From contig CAMWNT010000010.1 in the NCBI GenBank assembly GCA_947175695.1, positions 1 through 39,059 of the forward strand: 39,059 nt of DNA, read 5' to 3'. Positions 15,538 through 23,014 of the stretch are shown piece by piece. Position 1 is the stretch's first letter; every line of letters starts with the position of its first letter. Source of the DNA: an uncultured Porphyromonadaceae bacterium. Lineage in GTDB: Bacteria; Bacteroidota; Bacteroidia; Bacteroidales; Muribaculaceae. Both the position numbers and the translations under genes were made by a program. Under the pieces are notes generated by a model. The model was not told the DNA's origin, made no database searches, and saw only the letters and a program-made list of their open reading frames with translations.

Positions 15538-16401
15538 ATGAAACAAACAGAAACCGTCGATTTCCGTCGCAAACCGGAATGGCTTAAGATCCGACTTCCG
15601 CGAGGATTCAAAACTTCGCAGGTGGTCGGTCTGCTCAATGAGAAACATCTTCACACAATTTGCAGCTCCGGCATGTGTCCCAATCGCGGGGAATGTTGGG
15701 GTGCCGGCACCGCCACATTCATGATCGGCGGCGATGTATGCACTCGTTGTTGCCGCTATTGCAACGTTCGCCATGGCAAGCCCGAAGCGATCAACGAGCG
15801 CGAGATAGACGATATCGTCCACTCCGTGCGCGAACTCGCGCTGCGACATGTAGTGGTCACGTCGGTCGACCGCGACGACCTCCCCGATCTCGGTGCGACG
15901 CATTGGGCCAATCTGATTCGACGACTCAAGCAGGAATGTCCGGGCGTCACAATGGAGGTGCTTATCCCCGATTTTCAGGGTAGACTCGATCTCGTCGACA
16001 TGGTCATAGCCGAACGTCCCGACGTCATTTCCCACAATATGGAGACTGTGCGACGACTGACCCCCGACGTCAGAAGCGTCGCCACCTACGATTGCTCGCT
16101 GAAAGTGATCGAACACATAGCCGCCTCCGGCATTCGCAGCAAGAGCGGCATCATGCTCGGGTTGGGAGAGACGGAAGAGGAGGTGATCGAAACTATGGAC
16201 GATCTTCGCCGTGTGGGATGCGAGGTGATGACGATCGGTCAATATCTCCAGCCGACGAAAAACCACTATCCACTGCAGGCGTATATCACTCCCGAGAAGT
16301 TTGCCGAATACGCCCGGATCGGTAAAGAAAAAGGGTTCCGTCATATCGAATCCGCACCGATGGTCAGATCAAGCTATCATGCCGAGCGCCATGTTCACTG
16401 A
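15538..16401 (+). CDS. lipA: Lipoyl synthase
   Basis: The 287-residue radical-SAM enzyme inserts two sulfurs into protein-bound octanoyl groups. The auxiliary 4Fe-4S ligands are in CSSGMCPNRGECW (CxxxxCxxxxxC), and the radical-SAM cluster is in CTRCCRYC (CxxxCxxC). The C-terminal serine ligand of the auxiliary cluster is in VRSSYHAE. VVVTSVDRDDLPDLGA and SHNMETVRRLTPDVR are further family signatures. The length fits LipA. It begins right after a tandem-repeat spacer and overlaps lipB by 11 bp, so the two proteins for lipoate biosynthesis are coupled. Confidence 0.97.
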   Translation: MKQTETVDFRRKPEWLKIRLPRGFKTSQVVGLLNEKHLHTICSSGMCPNRGECWGAGTATFMIGGDVCTRCCRYCNVRHGKPEAINEREIDDIVHSVRELALRHVVVTSVDRDDLPDLGATHWANLIRRLKQECPGVTMEVLIPDFQGRLDLVDMVIAERPDVISHNMETVRRLTPDVRSVATYDCSLKVIEHIAASGIRSKSGIMLGLGETEEEVIETMDDLRRVGCEVMTIGQYLQPTKNHYPLQAYITPEKFAEYARIGKEKGFRHIESAPMVRSSYHAERHVH

Positions 16402-17134
16402 TATCTATATCCCGACTGAAGCCGAATTGGTCGCCATGTCGGAGCGCCTCGGCATCGAGATTGAAATCTGCGACGGACTGCAAGACTATGGCCGGATGCT
16501 CGATTATCAGCGTGAGCTGTTTGCCGCCAACGTAGCCGCCAAAAGGGAGGGGCGTGAGGTGGCGGAACGGCTTATCATGCTCGAACACAGTCCGGTGGTC
16601 ACACTCGGGAGGCATGCAAAGGAATCGAATGTACTGGTGTCGGAGGCTTTATTGCGCCAACGCGGTGTCGGGCTCTACCATATCGAGCGCGGAGGCGACG
16701 TCACGTATCACGGCCCGGGTCAGCTCGTGGTCTATCCGCTGATCGACCTCGAGAAGCATGGCCTGGGAGTGAAGGCCTATGTTGATCTGCTTGAAGAGTC
16801 GGTCATACGCACAATCGCACGCTTCGGCATCAAAGGCGAAAGGGTAGAGGGTGCTTCGGGGGTATGGATCGGTAGGTCGACCCCTGCGGAGCGCAAGATA
16901 TGCGCCCTCGGGGTGAAATGCAGTCGCCATGTCACCATGCACGGTCTTGCGCTCAATGTCAACACCGATCTCGAAGGCTTCCGGCTCATCAACCCCTGTG
17001 GATTCATGGAAAAGGGGGTGACGTCGATGGCAGCCGAATGCGGCGCTCCGCTCGACTTCGCTGCAGTACGCAATGTACTTGCCGAAGAATTGCTCCGATT
17101 GCTCAATCGCACCGGATCGCCCGCCCCCCTCTAA
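16391..17134 (+). CDS. lipB: Lipoyl(octanoyl) transferase
   Basis: LipB moves octanoate from acyl carrier protein to lipoyl domains, giving the substrate for LipA. The 247-residue product, counted from the ATG at 16391 (MFTDIYIPTEAELVAM), contains MLEHSPVVTLGRHAKESNVL, RGGDVTYHGPGQLVVYPLIDL, the catalytic Lys in ALGVKCSRHVTMHGLALNVNTDL and the acyl-carrying Cys in INPCGFMEKGVTS. An ATG at 16379 (MPSAM) is an alternative start; both overlap the end of lipA. The stop codon (17132-17134) falls inside the left copy of the 33-bp direct repeat, so the junction of the downstream cassette lies at this gene's very end. Confidence 0.96.
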   Translation: MFTDIYIPTEAELVAMSERLGIEIEICDGLQDYGRMLDYQRELFAANVAAKREGREVAERLIMLEHSPVVTLGRHAKESNVLVSEALLRQRGVGLYHIERGGDVTYHGPGQLVVYPLIDLEKHGLGVKAYVDLLEESVIRTIARFGIKGERVEGASGVWIGRSTPAERKICALGVKCSRHVTMHGLALNVNTDLEGFRLINPCGFMEKGVTSMAAECGAPLDFAAVRNVLAEELLRLLNRTGSPAPL

Positions 17135-17165
17135 GAATCCTCTTTGAGTGAATGGAAGTTTAAAC
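17133..17165 (+). repeat. 33-bp direct repeat, left copy
   Basis: This copy starts AAGAATCCTCTTTGAGTGAA and ends GTTTAAAC, matching 18622-18654 at 32 of 33 positions in the same orientation. It overlaps the lipB stop codon. The two copies bracket the leucine-rich repeat gene with its promoter and leader. Confidence 0.9.
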
Positions 17166-17218
17166 GTGATAAGCCATGACCATCTGAAAAAATAATTTGA
17201 GTAAAAAAATAAAAAATA

Positions 17219-17249
17219 TTTGTAATTGTTGAAATATTTATTAACTTTG
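17219..17249 (+). promoter_or_regulatory. Promoter for the leucine-rich repeat gene
   Basis: TTTG (17219-17222), 19 bp, TAACTTTG (17242-17249). The start is predicted near 17256, leaving a leader of about 165 nt. The leader holds a possible 15-codon reading frame (17287-17334, MGNESSKDINLTFSG) of uncertain meaning. Confidence 0.65.
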
Positions 17250-17420
17250 CGATCAATACACAGACAATCCGTGCTACGCCAAGCGAATGGGTAATGAGTC
17301 ATCTAAAGACATCAATCTCACTTTCTCCGGCTAAAGGTGTCTACATAGTCACTCTTTTTGCGAATGGAGTGGCCGTTGGAAATCAAAAAGTTATGAAATA
17401 ATTACTAACCAAACATTGTT

Positions 17421-18518
17421 ATGAGAACAAAAACTGAAACTAAATTCGGCATCCGTGTTTTTGTCTGCGTGTTTTTGATCACTCTCGTCAGCCTAATGCC
17501 GACAGCTGCAAATGCATGGTGGTCGTTTGAAGATTTTTCGGAGCTTACAGAGGAAGATTGGAACTATGTACGCGATTTGAAATATGATAATAGTGGAGTA
17601 TATTATCAATGTTTCATCATTGAGACATTCCCTGTTCAACTTGAAGTCTTGGCTGATCCAAGACATGCGGATTTGACAGAGGTCATAATCCCGGAATCAA
17701 TCCCCGATTTGATTAACTCTATTTGGACTGCTGAGCCGTTGCAATATACTAAAATGAAATTTGTGCCTGCTGTAGTCGGTAAAGTAGGAGCTAGAGCGTT
17801 TTATAAATCAAAGATTGAAAAAATTTCACTATCATCCACTGTTAAATTTATTGGCGATAGAGCTTTTGAAAGCTCATCACTTGAAAATATCACTATTCCC
17901 GAGGGTGTCGTATTTATCGGCGACAGAGCATTTGCGCGGTCCAGACTTAAAGATATTGTCATTCCGGAATCAATAAAGTATCTTGGAGCAGGGTGTTTTT
18001 ACGGATGCGCAACAATGGGGACAGTAGTGCTTCCGTCAACTCTTGAGCGCTTGAACGGCGAGACATTCGCTAATGCTTATCCTACCGATATTTATTGTTA
18101 TGCTGAGAATCCTCCATTAGCGTCAATCAGCGATTTTTCAATTTTTGAAAGCAAAAATATGCTTGACTGCCTTCCCGATGGCCCTTGGGATGCCGGTACA
18201 ATACTTCATGTGCCTGCAGAGTCCATTGAACTTTATAAGTTGACAGAACCATGGAAATATTTTCCGCAAGATAGAATTGTCCCGATTGAAACAACCCAAT
18301 CCGATGAGACATATTCGGATCGTGATGATATGAGTTATGTTGTGGCAAATGGTGAAATTTCTGTATTCGGAGCGGAAAACGATATTATCGAAATTTTTGC
18401 GGTAGACGGCAGGCGTCTCGCATTCCATCAATTCACCTCACCTTCCTCATTCGTTTATCATGGAGCAGGAGTTATTATCCTATCTTTCAATGGGAAATCG
18501 CTCAAAATATCGCTCTAA
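17421..18518 (+). CDS. BspA-like leucine-rich repeat protein, exported
   Basis: The 365-residue protein starts with a signal peptide (residues 1-32, VFVCVFLITLVSLMPTAANA). Residues about 105-220 carry LRR_5/BspA-type repeats, for example VGARAFYKSKIEKISLSST, FIGDRAFESSSLENITIPE and FIGDRAFARSRLKDIVIPE. The last 70 residues (NGEISVFGAENDIIEIFAVD through GAGVIILSFNGKSLKISL) resemble the beta-sandwich sorting-type tail seen on secreted Bacteroidetes proteins. BspA-like proteins are surface adhesins or ligand binders; the ligand here is unknown. Codon use (AGA, ATA, TTA) and AT content differ sharply from lipB and DUF5686 on either side. The whole unit is bracketed by 33-bp direct repeats, suggesting acquisition or recombination. 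Confidence 0.85.
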   Translation: MRTKTETKFGIRVFVCVFLITLVSLMPTAANAWWSFEDFSELTEEDWNYVRDLKYDNSGVYYQCFIIETFPVQLEVLADPRHADLTEVIIPESIPDLINSIWTAEPLQYTKMKFVPAVVGKVGARAFYKSKIEKISLSSTVKFIGDRAFESSSLENITIPEGVVFIGDRAFARSRLKDIVIPESIKYLGAGCFYGCATMGTVVLPSTLERLNGETFANAYPTDIYCYAENPPLASISDFSIFESKNMLDCLPDGPWDAGTILHVPAESIELYKLTEPWKYFPQDRIVPIETTQSDETYSDRDDMSYVVANGEISVFGAENDIIEIFAVDGRRLAFHQFTSPSSFVYHGAGVIILSFNGKSLKISL

Positions 18519-18531
18519 GAGTATGTTGGGT

Positions 18532-18546
18532 TTTAACACGATTAAA
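18532..18546 (+). repeat. Dispersed palindromic element, copy B
   Basis: TTTAACACGATTAAA begins 14 nt after the stop of the leucine-rich repeat gene. It is the exact reverse complement of 894-908. The preceding CTCTAAGAGTATGTTGGG also resembles the flank of copy A (TTTTAGAGAGTGTTTG). Confidence 0.55.
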
Positions 18547-18556
18547 GTGAGCCTAC

Positions 18557-18625
18557 TCTTCAGAGGGATTCTTCCCATCTACTCAAAGGTCTTTTTCGGG
18601 GCTTTTCGTTTGAATCCCTCGAAGA
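18557..18625. terminator. Probable bidirectional terminator between convergent genes
   Basis: TCTTC-a-GAGGGATTC (18557-18571) pairs with GAATCCCTC-GAAGA (18612-18625) as a 14-bp stem with one bulged A. The 40-nt loop includes CTTTTTCGGGGCTTTTCG. It sits between the leucine-rich repeat gene (+) and the DUF5686 gene (-). It lacks a clean external T-run, so termination is inferred. Confidence 0.4.
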
Positions 18626-18654
18626 ATCCTCTTTGAGTGAATGAAAGTTTAAAC
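18622..18654 (+). repeat. 33-bp direct repeat, right copy
   Basis: Same sequence as 17133-17165 with a single G-to-A difference. It ends 10 bp before the stop codon of the DUF5686 gene on the opposite strand. Excision between copies would remove 1489 bp. Confidence 0.9.
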
Positions 18655-18664
18655 CAACCACTCT

Positions 18665-21124
18665 CTAAAAGCTGAAATGGAGGGAGACGCGCAATCCGCT
18701 CCGGGGCGCGTCGGGCACATGGCGATAGGTCAGTCGCCAGATATAATCCAAGCGGATACAGGTCAGGATGTTGTCGATTCCGACGCCCAACTCCATGTAG
18801 GGAGTGGAATTAAGTCGCGCTGTCGCCGTGTTGTCGGGGAAACGGTAGAGATTGTCGTTGCGGGCAGGATCGTTTTTCGATGTCAGTCCGCCCATCAGCC
18901 CCTTGAATGTGATCACTTCACGCAGTCGCAGGCGATTGACCAGCGGTATGCGGTTGAAGAGGATGCCGTTGCCGAAATAGGTGAGGTCGAGCGATCCGAA
19001 ATAATCCATCGGAAACTCCATCGGATTCATCAGTGAATACGACTCATTCTGAATCGTAAACGAAAGGTTGGCATTCTGCCACATTAACGCGGGATACTGC
19101 ACCTGCGACCAGATCTTGCCAAACTTCATGATCACATCCGCGCAGCCGAACGCCGAAAACCAAAAGCGCTTCGACATCGAAAGCTCTGTGGAATTCAGAC
19201 AGAATTTATTGCCGAGTATGCCGCTCGGCATCCATGTCTGCGTCAGCATGACAATCGGTGCGTCATGATTGACCGGCACTCTGACCGAGCGTCCCTCATA
19301 GAACTTCTCGCCCGGGGCGTAGCGCAATTCCAGTCGAAAGCCCGCCTGGATATAACTCGTTGTCCCCCCGCCATGCGCATCCCTAAACGGAAGCCACGGC
19401 GTCGACTCATAGATATTATGAGTGAACTGCCCGATGATCGAAAAATGATTCGGCCATTCGATCTGATAAGTCGCACCGGCCTGACGGCGATACAACGCCA
19501 GATAGCTTTTTTCGCGCTTCAGCGAAAGGAAAATATTGTCGGAATTGGTGTAGGTGTAATGCTGGCCTATCTGATCAAGGTCATACTTATAATGGAGTCG
19601 CAGAGAATTGATCGGGAATTCATGTGAATGATACTCCTTCCCGACGAAAGAATACTCAAGCTCCGCGTTATACTTAAACTTATGGTCATGGAAACCATAG
19701 GCCACGTATCCGCGACCAAACCAATGGGGCGAGAGATAAGCAGTCGTCAATCCTCCGACTCTGACGCGCCATCCCTCGATCGAATTGTAAGAAGCGAGCG
19801 TGTTGATCGGTCCGAGATCCACTTTCGACTCGCGACCTGTGGCGACATAACCCGTCACAAGAATCTTCAGCACCTTCTCGGTCCAATAGATAGCCGGATA
19901 GCGCCGCATCTTCGCCATGAAACTGCCCATACCCCCCTCGGCCTTCGACAGGGGGATCATCCGGAAATCATTCCACTTATCCCAAGGCTGGAGATTGGCC
20001 GATTCATAGACGATATAACTGTTGGCGTCGACAAGGAAGTTATGTAGCGAATGATCGAGAGTAAACTGCGGGCTGCTCTTGCGGGTGACGCGCCGCGCAT
20101 AGAGTGTCGGTGAGTTGGGAATGACAGTCAGTTCGAGCGACATATCGTCGAGAATCTTATGCCGCTTCCCATAGATATCCTGCAGATACTCCTGAGTGAT
20201 ATAGATATTGTCGACGTAATTGACATTGACATAGCGCGGCACTCTCATCTCCACCCGGCTGATAAATCGCTCCGGGGAATCCGCATCCACGAGCAATTTG
20301 CCGGTGAATCCCATCGACTCCGCGTTGCGCGGCACGAATTCAAGTTCGACATATCGGCGATTGCCGACTCTGACCGTATCGCCAAGATAATACTTATAGA
20401 AATCCTCTCCAATGGCTGCGAGCGGCGACACAAAGCGATGCTGCATGAGCGGGATCTGCTCCGAATAAATGTCGCCCTCGGCGAGGATGTCGTCGAGAAG
20501 TTTCCCGACATTTGCCTGCTCCAGCTCATCATCTATGCCCACACTCCGCTGACCCTTGACGATGGTCTTGTCTTTCAGAAAATTGAGGGAATGTACATAC
20601 GTTCCTGCCTTTTCGCGCAGCGACAGCAGCATGACCGGCAACCCGGTATGGGCCGCCGTGTCGGCGTAATCCTGAATAAATTTCAGTCGGTCGCGGCCAC
20701 GGAAATCTTCCGGTCGGCAATTGTTGATTCCATAGACGGTCTTTGTGTAGAACTCCTCCGAATACTCCGGCAGTAGGCGCGGATCGGTGGATTCGCGGGC
20801 GGCGCGGATCTCCCGAAGGAGTGCCACAGCCGGATTGTCGCGCTTCGAATACTTGCCCGTGCGGGCCACAACCTCAAGCGAATCGAGCGTCGTGACCGAA
20901 ATATCGTCGATACTGTCCGACAACGCTTCTCCAATCTCTACGCCGCCGGGAATCGCAGATTCCACAGCCGCCGGTGCTCTCCGGACCATCGCCGAATCCA
21001 TTGCGGCAGATTTCGCCGACTCCACACCGGCCGACGCCGGCAGGGCAGATAGCAGCAAAGCCGCGACCGACACTATGGCCGACCGCAGCTTTATAGCGTG
21101 AGGAAAATTCGGATTATGGAACAA
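18665..21124 (-). CDS. DUF5686 family outer-membrane protein
   Basis: The 819-residue protein has a signal peptide (LRSAIVSVAALLLSALPASAG). An Ala/Ser-rich segment follows (about 35-85), then the DUF5686 head (GKYSKRDNPAVALLREIRAAR, EFYTKTVYGINN) and a long region of beta strands running to a terminal Phe (GLRVSLHFSF), as in outer-membrane barrels. Unlike many relatives, I see no obvious N-terminal carboxypeptidase-regulatory beta domain. The function is unknown; the family is linked to the outer membrane of Bacteroidetes. The start appears to be a TTG at 21124, since no ATG precedes the signal peptide and the next Met is near residue 42. It is the third gene of an mlaE-mlaF operon, which suggests a role in envelope lipid handling. 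Confidence 0.85.
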   Translation of the reverse strand: MFHNPNFPHAIKLRSAIVSVAALLLSALPASAGVESAKSAAMDSAMVRRAPAAVESAIPGGVEIGEALSDSIDDISVTTLDSLEVVARTGKYSKRDNPAVALLREIRAARESTDPRLLPEYSEEFYTKTVYGINNCRPEDFRGRDRLKFIQDYADTAAHTGLPVMLLSLREKAGTYVHSLNFLKDKTIVKGQRSVGIDDELEQANVGKLLDDILAEGDIYSEQIPLMQHRFVSPLAAIGEDFYKYYLGDTVRVGNRRYVELEFVPRNAESMGFTGKLLVDADSPERFISRVEMRVPRYVNVNYVDNIYITQEYLQDIYGKRHKILDDMSLELTVIPNSPTLYARRVTRKSSPQFTLDHSLHNFLVDANSYIVYESANLQPWDKWNDFRMIPLSKAEGGMGSFMAKMRRYPAIYWTEKVLKILVTGYVATGRESKVDLGPINTLASYNSIEGWRVRVGGLTTAYLSPHWFGRGYVAYGFHDHKFKYNAELEYSFVGKEYHSHEFPINSLRLHYKYDLDQIGQHYTYTNSDNIFLSLKREKSYLALYRRQAGATYQIEWPNHFSIIGQFTHNIYESTPWLPFRDAHGGGTTSYIQAGFRLELRYAPGEKFYEGRSVRVPVNHDAPIVMLTQTWMPSGILGNKFCLNSTELSMSKRFWFSAFGCADVIMKFGKIWSQVQYPALMWQNANLSFTIQNESYSLMNPMEFPMDYFGSLDLTYFGNGILFNRIPLVNRLRLREVITFKGLMGGLTSKNDPARNDNLYRFPDNTATARLNSTPYMELGVGIDNILTCIRLDYIWRLTYRHVPDAPRSGLRVSLHFSF

Positions 21125-21128
21125 TTCT

Positions 21129-21157
21129 AAATCCTTATTACTAAATTCCTTATTACT
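21129..21157 (-). repeat. Tandem repeat between mlaF and the DUF5686 gene
   Basis: On the plus strand AAATCCTTATTACT (21129-21142) is directly followed by AAATTCCTTATTACT (21143-21157). The pair occupies nearly the entire 35-bp spacer after the mlaF stop codon. Confidence 0.75.
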
Positions 21158-21159
21158 CC

Positions 21160-21939
21160 CTACTTCCCTTGGCTTTGCTGCTCACGCTCAAGCACGAGCT
21201 TCACCTCCTGGAAGAGTTTCGAGGCGAACACAAAATCATTGAGGCTCTCGGAATGCGCGCGGAAGATATTCTTATCGTCGCCGATCCAGTCGCAATGTCC
21301 CCGATTGATGAATACGATCTTCTCGCCGATGCCGAGCACAGAATTCATGTCGTGGGTGTTGATGACGGTGGTCATGCCATACTCATGAGTGATGTCGGAA
21401 AGCAGTTCGTCGATCAGGATCGAAGTCTTGGGGTCGAGGCCGGAGTTGGGCTCGTCGCAGAAAAGATATTTCGGATTGAGGGCGATGGCCCGGGCGATTG
21501 CGACGCGCTTCTGCATGCCGCCCGAAATCTCCGAAGGATACTTATTGTCGGCATTCTCCAATCCGACGCGCCGGATGCAGAAATATGCGCGGTCAAGCTG
21601 CTCCTTATAAGAGAGGGGAGAGAACATCTTCAGCGGAAACATCACATTGCCCAACACCGTCTCATTGTCGAAAAGCGCCGAGCCCTGGAATAGCATACCG
21701 ATCTCGGTGCGCAACTGGCGACGCTGGTCGGTGTTCATGTCGCGGATTTTGCGGCCATCGTAGAGAATCTCGCCTTCCTCCGGCGTCATCAGGCCGATAA
21801 GACACTTCATGAACACAGTCTTTCCCGAGCCGCTCTGACCGATTATAAGATTTGTCTTGCCACTGTCGAATGTGGCGGTTATATCATATAATACCCTTTG
21901 GCCGTCAAACCATTTGGATACATTCTTTGCTTCAATCAT
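21160..21939 (-). CDS. mlaF: ABC transporter ATPase, MlaF-like
   Basis: The 259-residue ATPase has Walker A IIGQSGSGKTVFMKCL (about 32-47), Q-loop MLFQGSALFDNETV, signature ISGGMQKRVAIARA, Walker B YLFCDEPNSGLDP and the H-loop in VINTHDMNSV. The FDNETV after the Q-loop and the pairing with an MlaE permease identify it as the motor of an Mla (phospholipid transport) or Mce-type importer/exporter at the inner membrane. It starts 17 bp after mlaE. No mlaD (MCE) gene follows; the next gene is DUF5686. Confidence 0.92.
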   Translation of the reverse strand: MIEAKNVSKWFDGQRVLYDITATFDSGKTNLIIGQSGSGKTVFMKCLIGLMTPEEGEILYDGRKIRDMNTDQRRQLRTEIGMLFQGSALFDNETVLGNVMFPLKMFSPLSYKEQLDRAYFCIRRVGLENADNKYPSEISGGMQKRVAIARAIALNPKYLFCDEPNSGLDPKTSILIDELLSDITHEYGMTTVINTHDMNSVLGIGEKIVFINRGHCDWIGDDKNIFRAHSESLNDFVFASKLFQEVKLVLEREQQSQGK

Positions 21940-21955
21940 AGATCTGAAATTTTGA

Positions 21956-22702
21956 CTACTGGAGGAGGAGCTTGGTGAGGATCACGTCGGCAAGCAGAAT
22001 GAGAATCGAGCTGGCCACAACCGCATTCGTGCTTGCCTTGCCCACTTCGAGCGCGCCACCCTTGACATAATAGCCATAGAACGAAGCGACCGACGTGATG
22101 ATAAATGCGAACACTACGGTCTTGATAATGCCATACCAGACATACCATTCCACAAAAAACGACTGAATGCCATAGTTATACGTCTCGACAGTCAGCATTG
22201 TCGTGAACTGCGCGATAAACCATCCGCCTATAAGTCCGAAAAACATTGACAGAATGCAGAGCACCGGCACAAACAGCGTGAAGCCGACAATTTTCGGCAG
22301 CACGATGAAATTGGCCGAGTTGATGCCCATGATGTCCATGGCGTCGATCTGCTCTGTGACACGCATTGTGCCGATCTCCGAGGCGATATTACTGCCGACC
22401 TTGCCGGCAAGTATCAGACACATCATCGAACTCGAGAACTCCAGCAGCAGGATTTCGCGGGTGGCAAGGCCTGTCGAATAAGAGGGAATGAGAGGAGAGA
22501 CGATATTGATGGTCATCTGAATGCAGATCACGGCTCCGATGAAGAGCGAGATGATGATCACGAGAGGGATAGAATCGACGCCAAGCTTATAGATTTCGGC
22601 GACAAGAGATTTGAAAAACACTTTCCACTTGTCGGGGACGCGGAACACTTGGGTCAGGAAGGTGCAATACTTTCCGAAAGTCTTTATTGAAGATACAATC
22701 AT
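21956..22702 (-). CDS. mlaE: MlaE family ABC permease
   Basis: The 248-residue integral membrane protein has about five hydrophobic segments. The family signatures LVAEIYKLGVDSIPLVIIISLFIG and ILAGKVGSNIASEIGTMRVTEQIDAMDIMG (about 95-130) are clear, as is FYGYYVKGGALEVGKASTNAVV near the C-terminus. MlaE is the inner-membrane channel for phospholipid movement, driven by MlaF. It is the first gene of the operon, with a candidate promoter at 22866-22873 and a leader of about 155 nt that contains a copy of the dispersed TTTAAYMCGATTAAA element. Confidence 0.94.
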   Translation of the reverse strand: MIVSSIKTFGKYCTFLTQVFRVPDKWKVFFKSLVAEIYKLGVDSIPLVIIISLFIGAVICIQMTINIVSPLIPSYSTGLATREILLLEFSSSMMCLILAGKVGSNIASEIGTMRVTEQIDAMDIMGINSANFIVLPKIVGFTLFVPVLCILSMFFGLIGGWFIAQFTTMLTVETYNYGIQSFFVEWYVWYGIIKTVVFAFIITSVASFYGYYVKGGALEVGKASTNAVVASSILILLADVILTKLLLQ

Positions 22703-22789
22703 TCGATATCGTGCGGGAGAGGATTAGGGTTATATGAATGCCGGAACGTCTTGATGGATGAATGGATTCATACTAAAAGGCGGTCTTAA

Positions 22790-22804
22790 TTTAATCGGGT
22801 TAAA
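22790..22804 (-). repeat. Dispersed palindromic element, copy D, in the mla leader
   Basis: TTTAATCGGGTTAAA (plus strand) differs at one position from TTTAATCGTGTTAAA at 894-908. It lies in the predicted 5' untranslated region of mlaE-mlaF-DUF5686. Confidence 0.5.
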
Positions 22805-22865
22805 TTTAGTCCGTTTCTTAAAGTCAAACCCGCTCCGGCCTGCGGCGGATGAGAGCACGCGAATG

Positions 22866-22873
22866 CAAAATTA
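22866..22873 (-). promoter_or_regulatory. Candidate -7 element for the mla operon
   Basis: TAATTTTG on the minus strand (CAAAATTA, 22866-22873). No good -33 TTTG is seen at 19-21 bp, so confidence is moderate. It diverges from the udk promoter 46 bp away. Confidence 0.4.
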
Positions 22874-22918
22874 CAAAAATTATCCCACTAAGAGAGTGTT
22901 TCGATAGGGATTTTTTGC

Positions 22919-22926
22919 TAATTTTG
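22919..22926 (+). promoter_or_regulatory. Candidate -7 element for udk
   Basis: TAATTTTG at 22919-22926 within GGGATTTTTTGCTAATTTTG, almost identical to the sequence upstream of apbE (37225-37244). The -33 region is weak. The start would be near 22933, about 80 nt before udk. Confidence 0.5.
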
Positions 22927-23014
22927 CGTTCGGATGCGAGGTCTTGGCCGGATGCATCCGTATTTATTCAACAATTTTCTCCGCGTTTTAGACATTATTT
23001 AAAGATATTATTCT

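Noticed and set aside
17133-18654. Insertion sequence
   Set aside because: There is no transposase and no terminal inverted repeats; the flanking repeats are direct and much longer than usual target duplications.
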